DNA from: Platanthera guangdongensis | Lineage: Eukaryota > Streptophyta > Magnoliopsida > Asparagales > Orchidaceae | Direction: 5' to 3' | Length of the DNA: 64,000 bases | Assembly (NCBI GenBank): GCA_039583875.1 | Contig: CM077151.1 | Location: 107,836,609 to 107,900,608 of the forward strand | Translations under genes and position numbers: made by a program | The notes under the pieces: generated by a model | The model's database searches: none | Told to the model about the DNA's origin: nothing | What the model saw: only the letters and a program-made list of their open reading frames with translations | Part shown: one piece after another, positions 22,043-32,869 of the stretch | Layout: each line of letters starts with the position of its first letter | Numbering within the stretch: position 1 is the first letter of the stretch

Positions 22043-22200
22043 TTATAGGAACACACAGGTTCCTCAAACACGTGTATTTTCATTCCTAAGTGGACATTCA
22101 TGGGTTCTTCTGATGTTATAACGATGATGCACACACTTATGCTCACCACCACTTAAAAAGAATTTGTCCACGAATTCATTTTAAGCCCGACCAAAACTAG

Positions 22201-22213
22201 GAGTCTGATACCA
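22201..22213 (-). other. Primer binding site of element C (initiator-Met tRNA type)
   Basis: The minus strand reads TGGTATCAGACTC three bases after the LTR end at 22217. It differs from the common form at one or two bases. Confidence 0.85.
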
Positions 22214-22216
22214 AAT

Positions 22217-24408
22217 TGTAACACCCCGTATCCGTCGCATAGCATATAGCAGTAGGTCCGGCCGGGGCCCGACGCCATATACTACAGACAGACCGGGTGG
22301 TTACTCATTGGAAACCATCCAACTAATATCCAACGTCCTACACAGAGTCATTCTAGCAGAAGCAATTTAAAGTTACAAGAATAAAGAACCCAACCAAACA
22401 TGAATGTCCACTACTCAAAAACCCAATAGGAATGAAGTACAATACACAAGTATGATGGCCTTAAGGCCTTACATTTGTTTACTCAAATAAAATGTTTTCC
22501 AAACCTCGACACGCAGGCCGGTCACACATGAATAATGCTAGTAAACACTCAATTTAGGCCTTCGATGGCCGGCTCAACAACTTGGGCTTTAGCCCGCTAT
22601 TTAGCACTCAGCTCCGCATCACCTACAAACAACAATCCACCGCACGGTGGCAAACAAAGGCAATGGTCAGCTATGCTGACCAAATTATAACGATCCCGCC
22701 CCCAACTTGGGGCGACGATGCTCCTTCCCTGCACTTTGTTAGCATAATCTAGCAATAGAGTGTAACAACACAACAACACAGGAGCAGGCACTCACGGCCA
22801 TACACCCCGTGCACTCAGGGCACATTCTCGGTGAACCGGTCAATGTCACGTCAATTTAAGCCATAGACACCCCGATCTCACCACCACCACTTGGACAGCC
22901 AATCATGCGAGCATTTTGTCTTCCCGGTATGGGTCACGTCAATTTAAGCCATAGATCGCCTAAGACCCTCATCTATGCCAACGGCTCCCACCGAACGACA
23001 TAGAACGTGTACAGTTCCTCCTGACCCATTGCTCATGTCGCAATGTCAATTTAAGCCATATGCGCGGGTCAAACCTCCCTGAGGCCCATTTCCATCACAC
23101 ACTTCATAAAACCTGGTTATGTTCAAGTTGGCTCACAGGCCATAATGTTAGTAGAATCATGCATCCGCCCAGTTTTCTGGGTACACCCTGGAGTTAATCA
23201 CCAAGACTCCCTGCTGCAATCTACCGCATAGAAAACCCGAAAAACAAACATCCGCACGGAGTCTTCTCCGGCCATTTATGCAATGCAACATCACTAATCC
23301 AGACCAACTTGCCCAGGTAGGCTTCACACATCATGCCTATATCCGTTCTCGATCACAGACTCTACATGTACACAACGGGGACTATTCATGTATACCCAAA
23401 GGAACGCCTCAAACTCACCGCAAGCTTGTGAGAGCAGGCTTCCTATGCAAAGGAAAAGAGAGCTTCACATGCTTAAGTAGAGAATCGTTACCCTAGCATT
23501 TTTCCTTGGCTCTATGGAAATGTATGTGGATGGAAAGCACCGCAATCTGCTTGCCTCCGTAGATCCAAATCAGCTCGTGATTTGGTGCTCTGAAACTCCG
23601 CCGGTAACCAGATCTAGCCTCCTTTCTTCTTCCTTGCTCTCCCCTCTCTCTAGACTTTTAGAAAGAGACTAAGTGAAAGAAGTGAGGGATTTGAAACCCT
23701 ATTCCCGGGTATATCCCAGTAGGAACAACCCCCAGCCGTCGGATCCCAAAATAGGAAACGAACGTCCACGATCCGGAGCTAAAATACAAAACATGGGCTG
23801 AACACGGCCTGTGACATGCTCGTGTCTAGGGTCGTGTTCCCCATCCGCCTTCGAAATCGACGCGACTCGAAAAACACACAGGCACACGATACGCCCGTGT
23901 TCGACCTGACATGCCCGTGTCAGCCAGTACATGCCCGTGTTCCCAAGCATGTTCCTCCATCAACACAGGACCAACACCAACCCGAGACTCACACGGGTCT
24001 TGGACATGCCCGTGTCCTATTTGACATGCCTGTGTCAAACCCGAACACGCCTGAGCTTCAGACTGTGTTCACTGTCTCGACACTTTGTCGATAACCTGAC
24101 ACGGCCTTGGACACGCCCGTGTCCTAGGCCGTGTTCCCTGTCTCGACACATCGTCGAGCAAAAATGTTGACTTCCCGGGCAGATCGTCGACACGAGCTCG
24201 ACACACCCTGGGACACGCCCGTGTCTCAGGCCGTGTTCGCTGCTCGACGATCATCGACTCCAAAATTTGTCGACCTCTCGGCCAAATCGATGACCCAAAC
24301 ACGACACGCCCTGGGACACGCCCGTGTCCCAGGCTGTGTGCCCCCTGCCAAATTCCAAACTTGGCTCAAAACGCCTCCCCTCGCTCTTTTGTGTTTCGGG
24401 GCGTTACA
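22217..24408 (-). repeat. Element C 5' LTR (2192 bp)
   Basis: The minus strand starts TGTAACGCCCC at 24408 and ends GTGTTACA at 22217. From its start: the CACG(GG/CC)CGTG array (24340-23801), a weak TATA-like GATATACC near 23715-23705, then R/U5 with three copies of GTCAATTTAAGCCATA (plus-strand sense) near 22850, 22935 and 23045. The other LTR of C is absent, so no age estimate is possible. Short frames in the array are artefacts. Confidence 0.88.
23801..24340. promoter_or_regulatory. CACG(GG/CC)CGTG array in U3 of LTR C
   Basis: Repeated GACACGCCCGTGTC-like sites with CACGGCC, ATGCCCGTG and GTCGA variants, about one per 25-40 bp. Arms CACG and CGTG are complementary around a GG or CC pair. 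The array also holds TCGTCGA and CTCGAC dyads. It lies just upstream of the TATA-like box in the element's own direction. The same motif family recurs in D, F and G. Confidence 0.85.
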
Positions 24409-24638
24409 ATAACAACCTTGAGTACGGAGCTCAGACACCAAGTACTATGATAGTAAAAGTATAACTAATTGTAATCATGTATATCACAATAATTATAGAA
24501 TTGGAAGAACATCCAACCCCAGACTTAAAATTTGCAATGTCCTCATTGCAATGTAAAGAGCCGATAGAATAATTTCACCAATAAATAAAGAACTGTGTAT
24601 CATGAAAATAAAAGAGCACATGAATGAAAAAGGAGCAA

Positions 24639-24714
<76 letters not shown>

Positions 24715-24769
24715 GTCTGAAAATACATTGATACAAATAAATACTACTAAAATACAATGATACATGTCA
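24409..24769 (-). repeat. D 3' untranslated region with a (TA)n microsatellite at 24644-24712
   Basis: AT-rich noncoding DNA after the extra ORF of D. About 69 bp of uninterrupted TA dinucleotide (roughly 34 repeats) lies at 24644-24712. An apparent poly-Ile-Tyr reading frame there is the microsatellite translated. No polypurine tract is clear before C begins. Confidence 0.85.
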
Positions 24770-26026
24770 TTAGTAGGCTGGCGGGTCGGTCTGATCGTCG
24801 GGGAAGTAAGGCGAGCTAGGAGCTGTCGGTGGTCTTGGAGCGATCCCCAAGTGGTCCTTGATCTGAATAATGGCATCCTCTGTCAGCTTCTGCGACGCCT
24901 CTATACGCTGTAATCGTGGCGAGAGCTCGGTCTCGAAGAAGTGCTGGAGCTCCTGCGAGTACTGTGCATGCACTTGAGGAGGAGCAGCAGAAGACTCACC
25001 CTGAGAGTAAGTAGAGTGGGAGGGAGGCACCAGAGGCTCATCGAGGTCAGGATCCACCTCGTTATCATCATCATCGTCATCGTCATGCGTGTGTGGGCCA
25101 CGCCACGCAAGAGAATTGATGATTCCACCACGGCCCTGAAGGGCGGTGACGAGGCGGAGGGATCGAAAACTGGCCATCGTGATAGGCACGGTCTTCGCGA
25201 CCACTATCATCAGGGGAAGGGATGAGAAAATGCTCAAGTTCTTCACCAGGCGTGTAATGTAGGGTACTACACAGATAGACCTTATACGAGGGTTATCATC
25301 CTGGTGAAGGATGAACTGTGCGAGCATGAAACCCAGGTGGAGGGGAAAATGAGACGACATGCTATAAAGGTATAGAACGTCCTGCCTACTAACAACGCCA
25401 GAGCTTTCGCCACGGCCGCTCAAGGTATGGCTAAGGAGATGGTGAATGTAGTGGAGGGCGGGAGAATGCAACTTGGAGGCCTTAGACCTCTTGGCCTCAT
25501 ACGGACTATAGTCAAAAGAAAGCCGGGTCCAAATGTTGCCGGCAAGGTCGCGAGTGGGGAGATCAAAATGAAACTCGGGTTAGGCGGCACTAAAGAGGAA
25601 TGAATCCTCATACACCCCTAAATATTGGGTGAACTGTAGAAGGGTGATTGTGTAAAAAGTGCCCGCTACTTGAAAAGAGATGACCACCTCATGCGCGTGC
25701 GCGTGCTCGGTGAGAGTAGGTCTAAGATTTAAATAAAATGATGACATGAACTTAAGCGTGAGTACCTTAAAACCTAACTCCTCGACAGCAAAAAATTGCT
25801 CCCAGCCCACTACAGATATCAACTCTCTGACATCTCCCGCTAAATTTATCTCCTCTAATATGCTCCAGTCAATCGTTCAGTTGTCTTGATATTTTTTTGA
25901 TTGGCGGCGGTTGTAGCGGTTGGCGTGTGCTGCATCGGTGAACTCCAGCGGCGCAGTGGCATCGTGTCTCTCCGTAGACAAAGCCTGGAGCTCCGAGCGA
26001 CTACCTTGGGCTCGTCCTGAAGACAT
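24770..26026 (-). pseudogene. Athila-type extra ORF downstream of pol (ATHILA ORF1/env-like position)
   Basis: Minus-strand ATG at 26026 (MSSGRAQGSRSEL) opens about 419 codons to TAA before 24770, with in-frame stops at about 25877 (TGA) and 25580 (TAA). The segment VLTLKFMSSFYLNLRP followed by ISFQVAGTFYTITLLQFTQY matches the plan of the ATHILA ORF-1 / plant transposon protein family (tLEFLsTf ... F.l.g..y.ltl.ef...LG). The C-terminal third is acidic (Asp run near 25080) and ends in a coiled-coil-like stretch (QHFFETELSPRLQRIEASQK). In Athila elements an ORF here has been called env-like, but I see no signal peptide or clear membrane segment. Function unknown. Confidence 0.75.
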
Positions 26027-26319
26027 GATTTGTGGACAAATACAAGAAGTTTTGTTTTTTAAAAAAATGATGAAGAAAAATTTGGAATCAAAAGGGGAAG
26101 AAAATGAAAGGGGGAGAGGAAGAATTTGGAGACGAGGGTGGAGAGAAAGAAGTTGAGTACAAACATAAACCATAAATGTTACCTAGGAGGAAAGAAGAAG
26201 AATTTTGGATGCAAATTCTTGCACGTTGAAGGAGAAAACTCAACCGGCCCTGGAGATAAAGATTTGTGCAGGAACTGAAGCTTGGAAACAAGGGGAAGGA
26301 GATGAAGATGACCAGCACA

Positions 26320-26945
26320 CGACCATATTTAAAGAAGGCTAACACGGGTGCGCACTCGGCCGTGTGTGCACCCGTGTTAGGGAATCTTAACCGCGTGGAA
26401 CACGGGTTTTCCTCGGGACGTGTGGTCAAACATCACGGGAGGGCAGCGTGTCAGGCAGACACGGTCAACAACACGGCCGTGTATTGACCCGTGTCCTGCT
26501 CGGGCACAGTGCATTAAAATGCACACGGGTAACAAGATGGCTGGGTGGATACCCGTGTCCTTTTCGGGCAACATTTTGTCAAACAGCGATACAACATAGA
26601 ACATGGCCGACTGTCAACCCGTGTCCTTCTCGAGGTGAACATCGTCAAACAGCGACACGACACAGAACACGACCGGGTTGTTGATCGTGTCCTTCTCGGG
26701 CAACACTTCGTCTAATAGTGACATAGTGTCAAATACGGCCGGGTGTCGCCCCGTGTCCTGCTCTGGCGCTTATCGCAAAAATAATGGCTCATGACACGGC
26801 CACACACACGGGCATGTATGTACCCGTGTGGTGCTCGGGATGCAAGCTGCCTACTCCTGAGTTTATATTGGACACGGCTAGGCCTAAGTCTTTTGTTGTA
26901 TACAAGGCAATGCACACGGGCATGTGGTTACCCGTGTCGTCCTCT
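26320..26945 (-). promoter_or_regulatory. CACGGG motif array and TATA-like box upstream of the extra ORF of D
   Basis: Between integrase and the extra ORF lies an array of ACACGGG...CCCGTGT and CGGCCGTGT motifs (26340-26939), then on the minus strand TTTAAATATGG (about 26332-26322), a TATA-like box, and a pyrimidine-rich leader of about 290 bp to the ATG at 26026. The layout copies the U3 of D's own LTR, so the ORF may have its own promoter. It could instead be a residue of another LTR, but no LTR ends are visible. Confidence 0.55.
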
Positions 26946-27065
26946 GAATTTAGAATTACGCCTAAGTTAATTTTATTAAAGAATTTTTTTTCATTAAAAC
27001 CTAACTAAAATATTACTAAAAATTTTATAAACTTAAAACAAAATTTTACTACATTATTCACAATC

Positions 27066-28218
27066 CTAGTCTAGACGGAGGCAGGTCTCTTGACGAGCGA
27101 AATCTTGAGGAAGCACACTGTAGTAAAGTTTTAATCGGTGCCTATTAACTTTGAAATCGCCCTTCTCATGATGGTTTAGCTTGACAGTGCCGTAGGGAAA
27201 GACTTCTTTAACTTGGAAGGGTCCGGACCACTTAAACCATAACTTCCCTGGGAAAAAACACAGTCTAGAATTAAAAAGGAGGACTTGGTCAACTTTTTGG
27301 AATGTCTTGGGTTTGCGAAGGTGACGATCATGGAATAGTTTGGTCTTCTCGTTATAAATCTGGGAGTTCTCGTAAGCCATAGTTCTCCACTCATATAATT
27401 CATTAAGTTGAAGTTTTTATTTCTCCCCTATAGAATTAGTATCAAAATTTAAAAAGTGTATTGCCCAATACGCCTTGTGTTCTAATTCTATAGGCAGGTG
27501 ACAAGATTTTACCATAGACTAATCTAAAGGGGGTGGTCCCTATAGTTGTTTTGAAGGCGGTCCAATATGCCCACAAACAATCGTTTAGCTTCCTAGACCA
27601 TTGTTTCTTATTCCATTCTATAGACTTTTCTATGATCCTCTTAAGTTTTCTATTGGAAACTTCAACTTGACCACTAGTTTGTGGATGATGAGTAGCTATC
27701 CTATGTGTAACTCCATATTTTTGTAATACTTTATCAAGCTATAGGTTACAGAAATGTGAACCCCTATCGCTAATAAGTGCACGTGGTGTGTCAAATCATG
27801 CGAATAAGGTTTTCAAAAATCGAATTACTACTCTACTATAATTAGTAGGCAAAGCTTGAGCTTCAACCCACTTTGATACATAATCTACAGCTACCAAAAT
27901 ATATTTATTCCCGTAAGAAATTGGAAATGGTCCCATAAAATCAATCCCCTACACATCGAATACTTCACATTCAAGAATAATTTTTTGCGGCATTTCAAGT
28001 AATTTAGAAATATTACCTGATTTCTGACAAGAATAACATGAAAGCACATACATTTGGGCATCCCTGAATAGAAGGGTCCAATAAAAACAACAATCAAGAA
28101 CTTTTTTTGCAGAGCAATTTGCTCCATAGTGACCACCAGCAGGACCTAAATGACACTGCTCCAGAATTTTCGAACCCTCCTCCGCTGATAACAACTTGGT
28201 ATAACGGAATCTGCACAT
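27066..28218 (-). pseudogene. int: Element D integrase
   Basis: Minus-strand reading from 28218: HHCC zinc region ([10 protein letters not shown] ... CYSCQKSGN), a TAG at about 27949, catalytic Asp in GIDFMGPFP, second Asp in ISDRGSHF, Glu in [14 protein letters not shown], then [21 protein letters not shown] and the [17 protein letters not shown] signature of Athila/Tat integrases. The C-terminal part (27380-27066) holds LWFKWSGPFQVKEVFPYGTVKL and no chromodomain. About five stops or small shifts break the frame. All three catalytic residues are present. Confidence 0.88.
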
Positions 28219-28750
28219 ATCCGAAAAAGAAAGGGGTCCTCCCAGAAGTAATATTTCAAGTCAAAGAAAAATTTCTTTTTCTGCTGATATGAAAATTCTT
28301 TTGGAAGTACCTTAGCCACAAGATAGTTTGCATAATCGGCAAACCATGGATAATCAGGAATTATTTTTGTAGATAAGGAAAATAACGATTCCTCAGGGAT
28401 TGTATCAGAAATCTCAGATTCATCTAACAGTACTCGTAGTGGATTTTCTAAACGTGAGAGATGGCCTGCCGCTAAGTTTTCCGCTCCTCGTTTATCCCTA
28501 ATTTCCAAATCAAATTCTTGTAATAAAAGAACCTAACGGATTAAACGAGGCTTTACTTCCTCTTTGGCTAGCAAATATCTAAGGGCAGAGTGACTGTGTA
28601 TACTACCACCTTAGACAATGTTAAATAGGATCTAAATTTATCAAAGGCAAATACCACTGCTAGGAGTTCTTTTTCTGTAGTTGTATAATTCTCCTGTGCA
28701 TTATTAGGTGTTTTGCTAGAATAATAAATTGGGTGAAAGTGTTTATTTCA
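28219..28750 (-). pseudogene. Element D RNase H, degraded
   Basis: The upstream part (28750-28510) is fragmented but shows the YYSSKTPNNAQENYTTTEKEL-type region in broken frames. From 28508 the frame reads [21 protein letters not shown], the end of RNase H in Athila elements (usual VADHLSRL; here AGHLSRL), and then runs on through the connector to about 28146, into the integrase zinc region. Confidence 0.75.
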
Positions 28751-29716
28751 GCGTTGTCCTAAAACAGCTCCTACTACAAAACTGCTAGCGTCACACATGA
28801 TCTCGAACGGTTGACTAAAATCGGGCGCGATCATAATAGGAGAATTAATTAATCTCTCTTTTAAGAACTCAAAGACATATAGACACTCTTGTTCAAAAAT
28901 AAAAGGCGTGTCTTTTTCTAAAAGCCTAGTAAGTGGTTTAGCAATTTTAGAGAAGTCCTTAATAAACCGACGGTAAAATCCAGCGTGTCCTAAGAAACTT
29001 CTCAGTGCCTTAAGGGAGGTTGGTGGTGATAACTTTTCTATGGTTTCAATTTTCGCTCTATCTACTTGAATTCCTTGGCTTGATATTTTATGGCCAAGTA
29101 ATAACCCTTCTTGTACCATGAAATGACACTTCTCCCAACTAAGCACTAGGTTTGTTTCCTCACACCTCCTAAGAACTTTCTCTAGATTATTCAAAAATAA
29201 ATCAAACGAGTCACCAAAAACAGAAACATTATCCATAAACACTTTCATAATATCTTCAACATATTCGTTAAAGTTGGCTAACATGCACCTTTGGAAAGTG
29301 GCGGGTGCATTACATAACCCGATAGGAATACGTCTATAGGCAAAGGTACCAAATGGGCAGGTGAATGATGTTTTCTCTTGGTCTTCTGGTGCTATAGGAA
29401 TTTGGAAATATCCAAAAAGTCCATCTAGAAAACAATAATAAGAATGTCCTGACAAACATTGTAATATTTGTTCAATGAAAGAAAGAGGGAAATGGTCTTT
29501 CCTAGTGGCATCGTTTAACTTCCTATAGTCAATACAGACACGCCAACCTGTTACCGTTCGCGTTGGAATTAATTCATTCTTATCGTTAGCTACCACTATT
29601 AGACTACCCTTCTTAGGAACGACTTGTATAGGACTAACCCATGAACTATCCAAAATAGGATATATCATACCAGCATCTAATAACTTAACAATCTCGGACT
29701 TAACTACCTCTTTCAT
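28748..29716 (-). pseudogene. pol: Element D reverse transcriptase with mutated active site (FMDN)
   Basis: A clean 322-codon frame: MKEVVKSEIVKLLDAGMIYP, SSWVSPIQVVPKKG, WRVCIDYRKLNDATRKDHFPL, TFAYRRIPIGLCNAPATFQR and FLGHAGFYRRFIKDF are the classical Athila RT blocks. The catalytic box reads VFMDN in place of VFMDD; the Asn codon is at 29228-29230 (minus strand AAT). The second Asp binds catalytic metal, so the enzyme should be inactive. GAT to AAT is one transition. Confidence 0.92.
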
Positions 29717-29746
29717 ATTAGGGTTTAGCCTATGTTGCAGTTGAAT

Positions 29747-30620
29747 CTAAGGTTTATAGTTTTCTTCCAAAAGGATATTGTTAGTGCAAAAACTATGATT
29801 AATACCTTTTATATCAGATATTTGCCATGCTATTACACCTTTACATTTCTTCAGCACAGTTATTAATTTAGCTTTTTCAGTATTGGAAAGTTTAGAGGAG
29901 ATAATAACTGGGTAAGAAGAATTAGTTCCTAAGAATGCATACTCAAGATGATCCGGTAATTTTTTTAGTTCTACTATCGGTGGATCCTTAGTATTATTCT
30001 TAAGACCTTCACGATCTCCTTTTGTAATAAAACTATATTCAATCGTTCTATTCATCGAAACACAATTATCTAGAAAAAATAAATGTTCAACAATGTTTTC
30101 ATTTTTTTCATCTTCTAGATAACAATTAGTGATGCAAATTTCTAAAGAATCTCTATAATATAAATTAGAATGCATATAAGTCATAAAATTATCAACACCA
30201 TGAAAAAATAGCAATAACCATCATTATTTGAGGATTGTTTCACTGTATTGCCTATTTGAAAAATGACTTCATCTTCCCCTACTCGCAAAACTAACTTACC
30301 ATCAAAAACATCAATAAGAACTCTAGATGTAGCTAAGAATGGACGACCTAGTTTGAGTGGTACTTTGATATTTTCGTCCATATCTAGAATAACAAAATCG
30401 GCAGGAAATAAAAATTTATCTACCTTAACTAATACATCCTATACTAATCCTCTAGGGTACTTAACCGATCGATCTGCTGGTTGAATACTCATTCTAGTTG
30501 GGCTAAGTTCACCTAGACCTAGTTTCAAATATAGTTTGTAAGGCATTAAGTTTATACTAGCTCCTAAGTCCGCGAAAGCTTTATTTACTTGTAAATCACC
30601 AATTAAACATGGAATTGAAA
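29747..30620 (-). pseudogene. pro: Element D protease and protease-RT linker
   Basis: Minus strand from about 30610: SIPCLIGDLQVNKAFADLGA then SINLMP, the Athila protease core, where DLGAS replaces the usual D(S/T)GA. A TAG lies near 30440. The frame resumes with VPLKLGRPFLATSRVLIDVFDG and ends at 30181. The linker 30214-29747 carries VELKKLPDHLEYAFLG, VIAWQISDIKGI and a FCTNNILLEENYKP end typical of Athila just before RT. Confidence 0.85.
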
Positions 30621-30705
30621 ATGAAACGGGATCCTTAAGTTTTTGTGGTAATTTATTTTACAAAATAGCAGAACATTCTTCACTAAGTGTTACTAAAGAT
30701 AATTG

Positions 30706-30975
30706 TTATATTTTCCTTTTATTTGAGATTAAATCCTTAAGAAATTTAACATACTTAGGCATTTGAATGATTTCAGTAAAAGGTAAATTGACATGTAATT
30801 GTTTAAACATAGGTAAAAATTTACCATACTGCGCATCCATGCGCTCCTTGTTAAGCTTTGCTGGATATGGTATTGCTGGTTGATACTCCATTGGTTGTAC
30901 ATTAATCTCGCTCGGTCCTTCGCCGCTAGACTCCACTTGGGGTGCTTCTTTCGTAGGCCTTTGGTCTTGTAACTC
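30706..30975 (-). pseudogene. Element D gag, C-terminal part after the E insertion
   Basis: Reads KELQDQRPTKEAP ... YPAKLNKERMDAQYGKFLPM ... MPKYVKFLKDLISNKRKI, the conserved segment between gag and protease in Athila elements. An apparent ATG upstream at 31053 lies in E's LTR. The piece joins in sense to the gag end at 37093 once E and one CTTTT copy are removed. Confidence 0.85.
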
Positions 30976-30980
30976 CTTTT
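30976..30980. repeat. Target site duplication of element E (CTTTT), left copy; right copy 37088-37092
   Basis: CTTTT flanks both ends of E exactly. The duplicated bases lie in D's gag coding region. Confidence 0.95.
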
Positions 30981-32869
30981 TGTTGAAATTCAACAAAACC
31001 GCAGAGGCCTCCTCGGATACCCTGTTGACATCCAACAAACTGGCGGAGCACACCCCACTTATATTGTTGAAAGTTTTCCCGGATCGTGGAGTTTAGCAGG
31101 GGTTATCTCAACAAAGCAGTAACAACCAGCAACACATGCAGCACAAGCTTCTTTATTGATCAAGAGCAAACTTCTTTACAAGGCGAGACAAACATGGCGA
31201 GACATGCTTCATCAAAACACAAACTAGGAGAGCAGAGACAGTTACAAAGACAAGAAACAAAATAAGTCGCACGGACTCAATCAACAAGCCGCCGGTATAC
31301 TGCTGTGGAGTCCGCTCAGTCCGCCAGGTTGCCAGACCACAACCCAAGCCACGCGGACTACCCCTTATACCAATGCTTAGCTCTTCACCACCGATCTGCA
31401 GGCTGCCTGACCGCGAGGTCGCCTAGCCGCCAGACCGCACAAGCTGCGTCACCGAATGGAACAGTCCTCCTGAAACAGGCGACTTCCTGAACCCCGAACC
31501 ACGTTGCCAAAGAGAAGACCGCCTGGTCGCTATCTGCGACCTGCTGTTTACCGCCTGTTGCTTAACCGCAGAGTCCGCATTGTCCCTGACCGCAATCAGA
31601 GCCAAGTCCTGGCTTTCCAGTACTATCCGCACAACCTGCAAAGCACAACCGGGTCAACTCTCAAACCGCGCGGACACCCAAGTCCAGACCGCAGCAACGT
31701 ATGCGAGCTCAATTACTGTTCACTTACTTCAGTTTAGGTTGCCTACTCCTGATGTGACATGGGTCCTATTTATAGGCACGATGATGAGTATGGTCACCGC
31801 CCTAGCCTATAGGAACACCGCCACATCCCGCAGCAAGAACAAGTGTGTCTGCCAGCCCGCGGACACACATTCCAGTTCGCCGCTCCTGTGTAGATAGCCA
31901 GTCCGCCCCAGCTTCTCCAAGGCCGGACTCCAATATCCAGCCCGCCTTGCCGCCAGAGGCCAAGCCAGGACAACCACAGCCGGACTCCACAACAGCTATG
32001 TCCGCTAATCCGCGGACACAGCACCAGTCCGCATAACCCAAGCCCGCAGCCTCGCCATCAAGGCACCTGCCGGACTCAGCGGACACTCGACTTCCGTCCG
32101 CACATCCCGAGTCCATTGCCTCAATCTTCAAGGCACCGCCGGACTCAGCGGACATGCCGATCCAGTCTGCTTACACAGCAGACTCCAGTCCGCATTCCTG
32201 AGTTCATAACCTCATCACAAGGCTAGACCAAACTCAGTGGACTCCAGCTTCAGTCCGCACGCTCTTGCCCAGGCAATCCTCCAGTCCGCATACCCCCAAG
32301 CTAGCAAACAAGGCAACAACACTTCTACTAGGCTTGGCGGACTGAGAAAGCAGCCCGAGCTCCACTGCGCGATCTCCCCGGACTGAGCCATCCTGGACTT
32401 GGTTCAGATCACACCAAGTCCAGTCCACTGGCCACGAGGGCCAGTCCGCACTTACTGGCGGACATTGGATCTAGCCCGCCATACCGGGCGACCTCTAGCT
32501 TCTGTCCGCACTGATCAGCGGTCTCCGCGGCTTCTACTTGCCGCTCCACTAGAGCAAGACCGAGGCAACTGCCAAACCGGTCTGCCGAGCTCCAGTTCAT
32601 CAGTCTGCTTCATACCGGACTCCGCGGATAGGATTTCTATCCGCCCGGTTACTTCCTAAGAACCAACTTCCTGCTGAGTAATCCCCGGCCTGTCAGACCG
32701 CCGCTGCTGTCTGCGTAGTCCGCGCGAACAGACCGCCTAGGCCGCCACAGAGCAAACCGCCTGCAACATCCCTGCCGACTTAGCAGTCCGCAAACCCTGT
32801 CCGCGTAGTCTGTGCGGATAGGTTGCCCAAGCCTTCCATTCACCCACTTTCACTTCACAAGTTTCAACA
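30981..32869 (-). repeat. Element E 3' LTR (1889 bp)
   Basis: The plus strand starts TGTTGAAATTCAACA, a 15-bp odd palindrome, and ends GTTTCAACA. The minus-strand promoter box CCTATAAATAGG is at 31776-31765. Upstream of it in element sense (31830-32830) is a dense array of GTCCGC/GCGGAC motifs. Reading frames in both strands here are not genes. Confidence 0.95.
31830..32830. promoter_or_regulatory. GTCCGC / GCGGAC motif array in U3 of E LTR
   Basis: CAGTCCGCA, GTCCGC, GCGGACT and CCGCGGAC recur more than 20 times in about 1 kb, alternating between strands (for example CCGCGGACACAGCACCAGTC). The array ends about 50 bp upstream of the TATA box CCTATAAATAGG. The second LTR has the same array at about 36040-37040. 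Confidence 0.85.

Larger units (their letters stand above)
19005..24408 (-). mobile_element. Element C: minus-strand Ty3/gypsy, 3' part missing
   Basis: Read on the minus strand: LTR 24408-22217, initiator-Met type primer site 22213-22201, gag, two zinc knuckles, protease, RT, RNase H and the start of integrase, cut at 19005-19008 by the junction with element A's LTR. The rest of integrase and the 3' LTR are absent. The LTR is about 2.2 kb. Motifs such as HDLE and VADALSRR in RNase H are typical of chromovirus-like gypsy. C abuts D sequence at 24409. Confidence 0.88.

Noticed and set aside
23699..24441. Several overlapping short ORFs on both strands
   Set aside because: They overlap the CACG array of LTR C, are rich in Arg/His/Pro/Thr from the repeat, and have no family motif. 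The same applies to short ORFs at 39726-40031, 48738-49260, 53069-54404 and 60146-60470.
24493..24876. ORF with a long Ile-Tyr repeat
   Set aside because: It is the (TA)n microsatellite in translation.
31153..32659. Many ORFs of 60-117 codons in both strands, repeated at 35371-37071
   Set aside because: They lie wholly in the two LTRs of E and reflect its GC-rich motif array.
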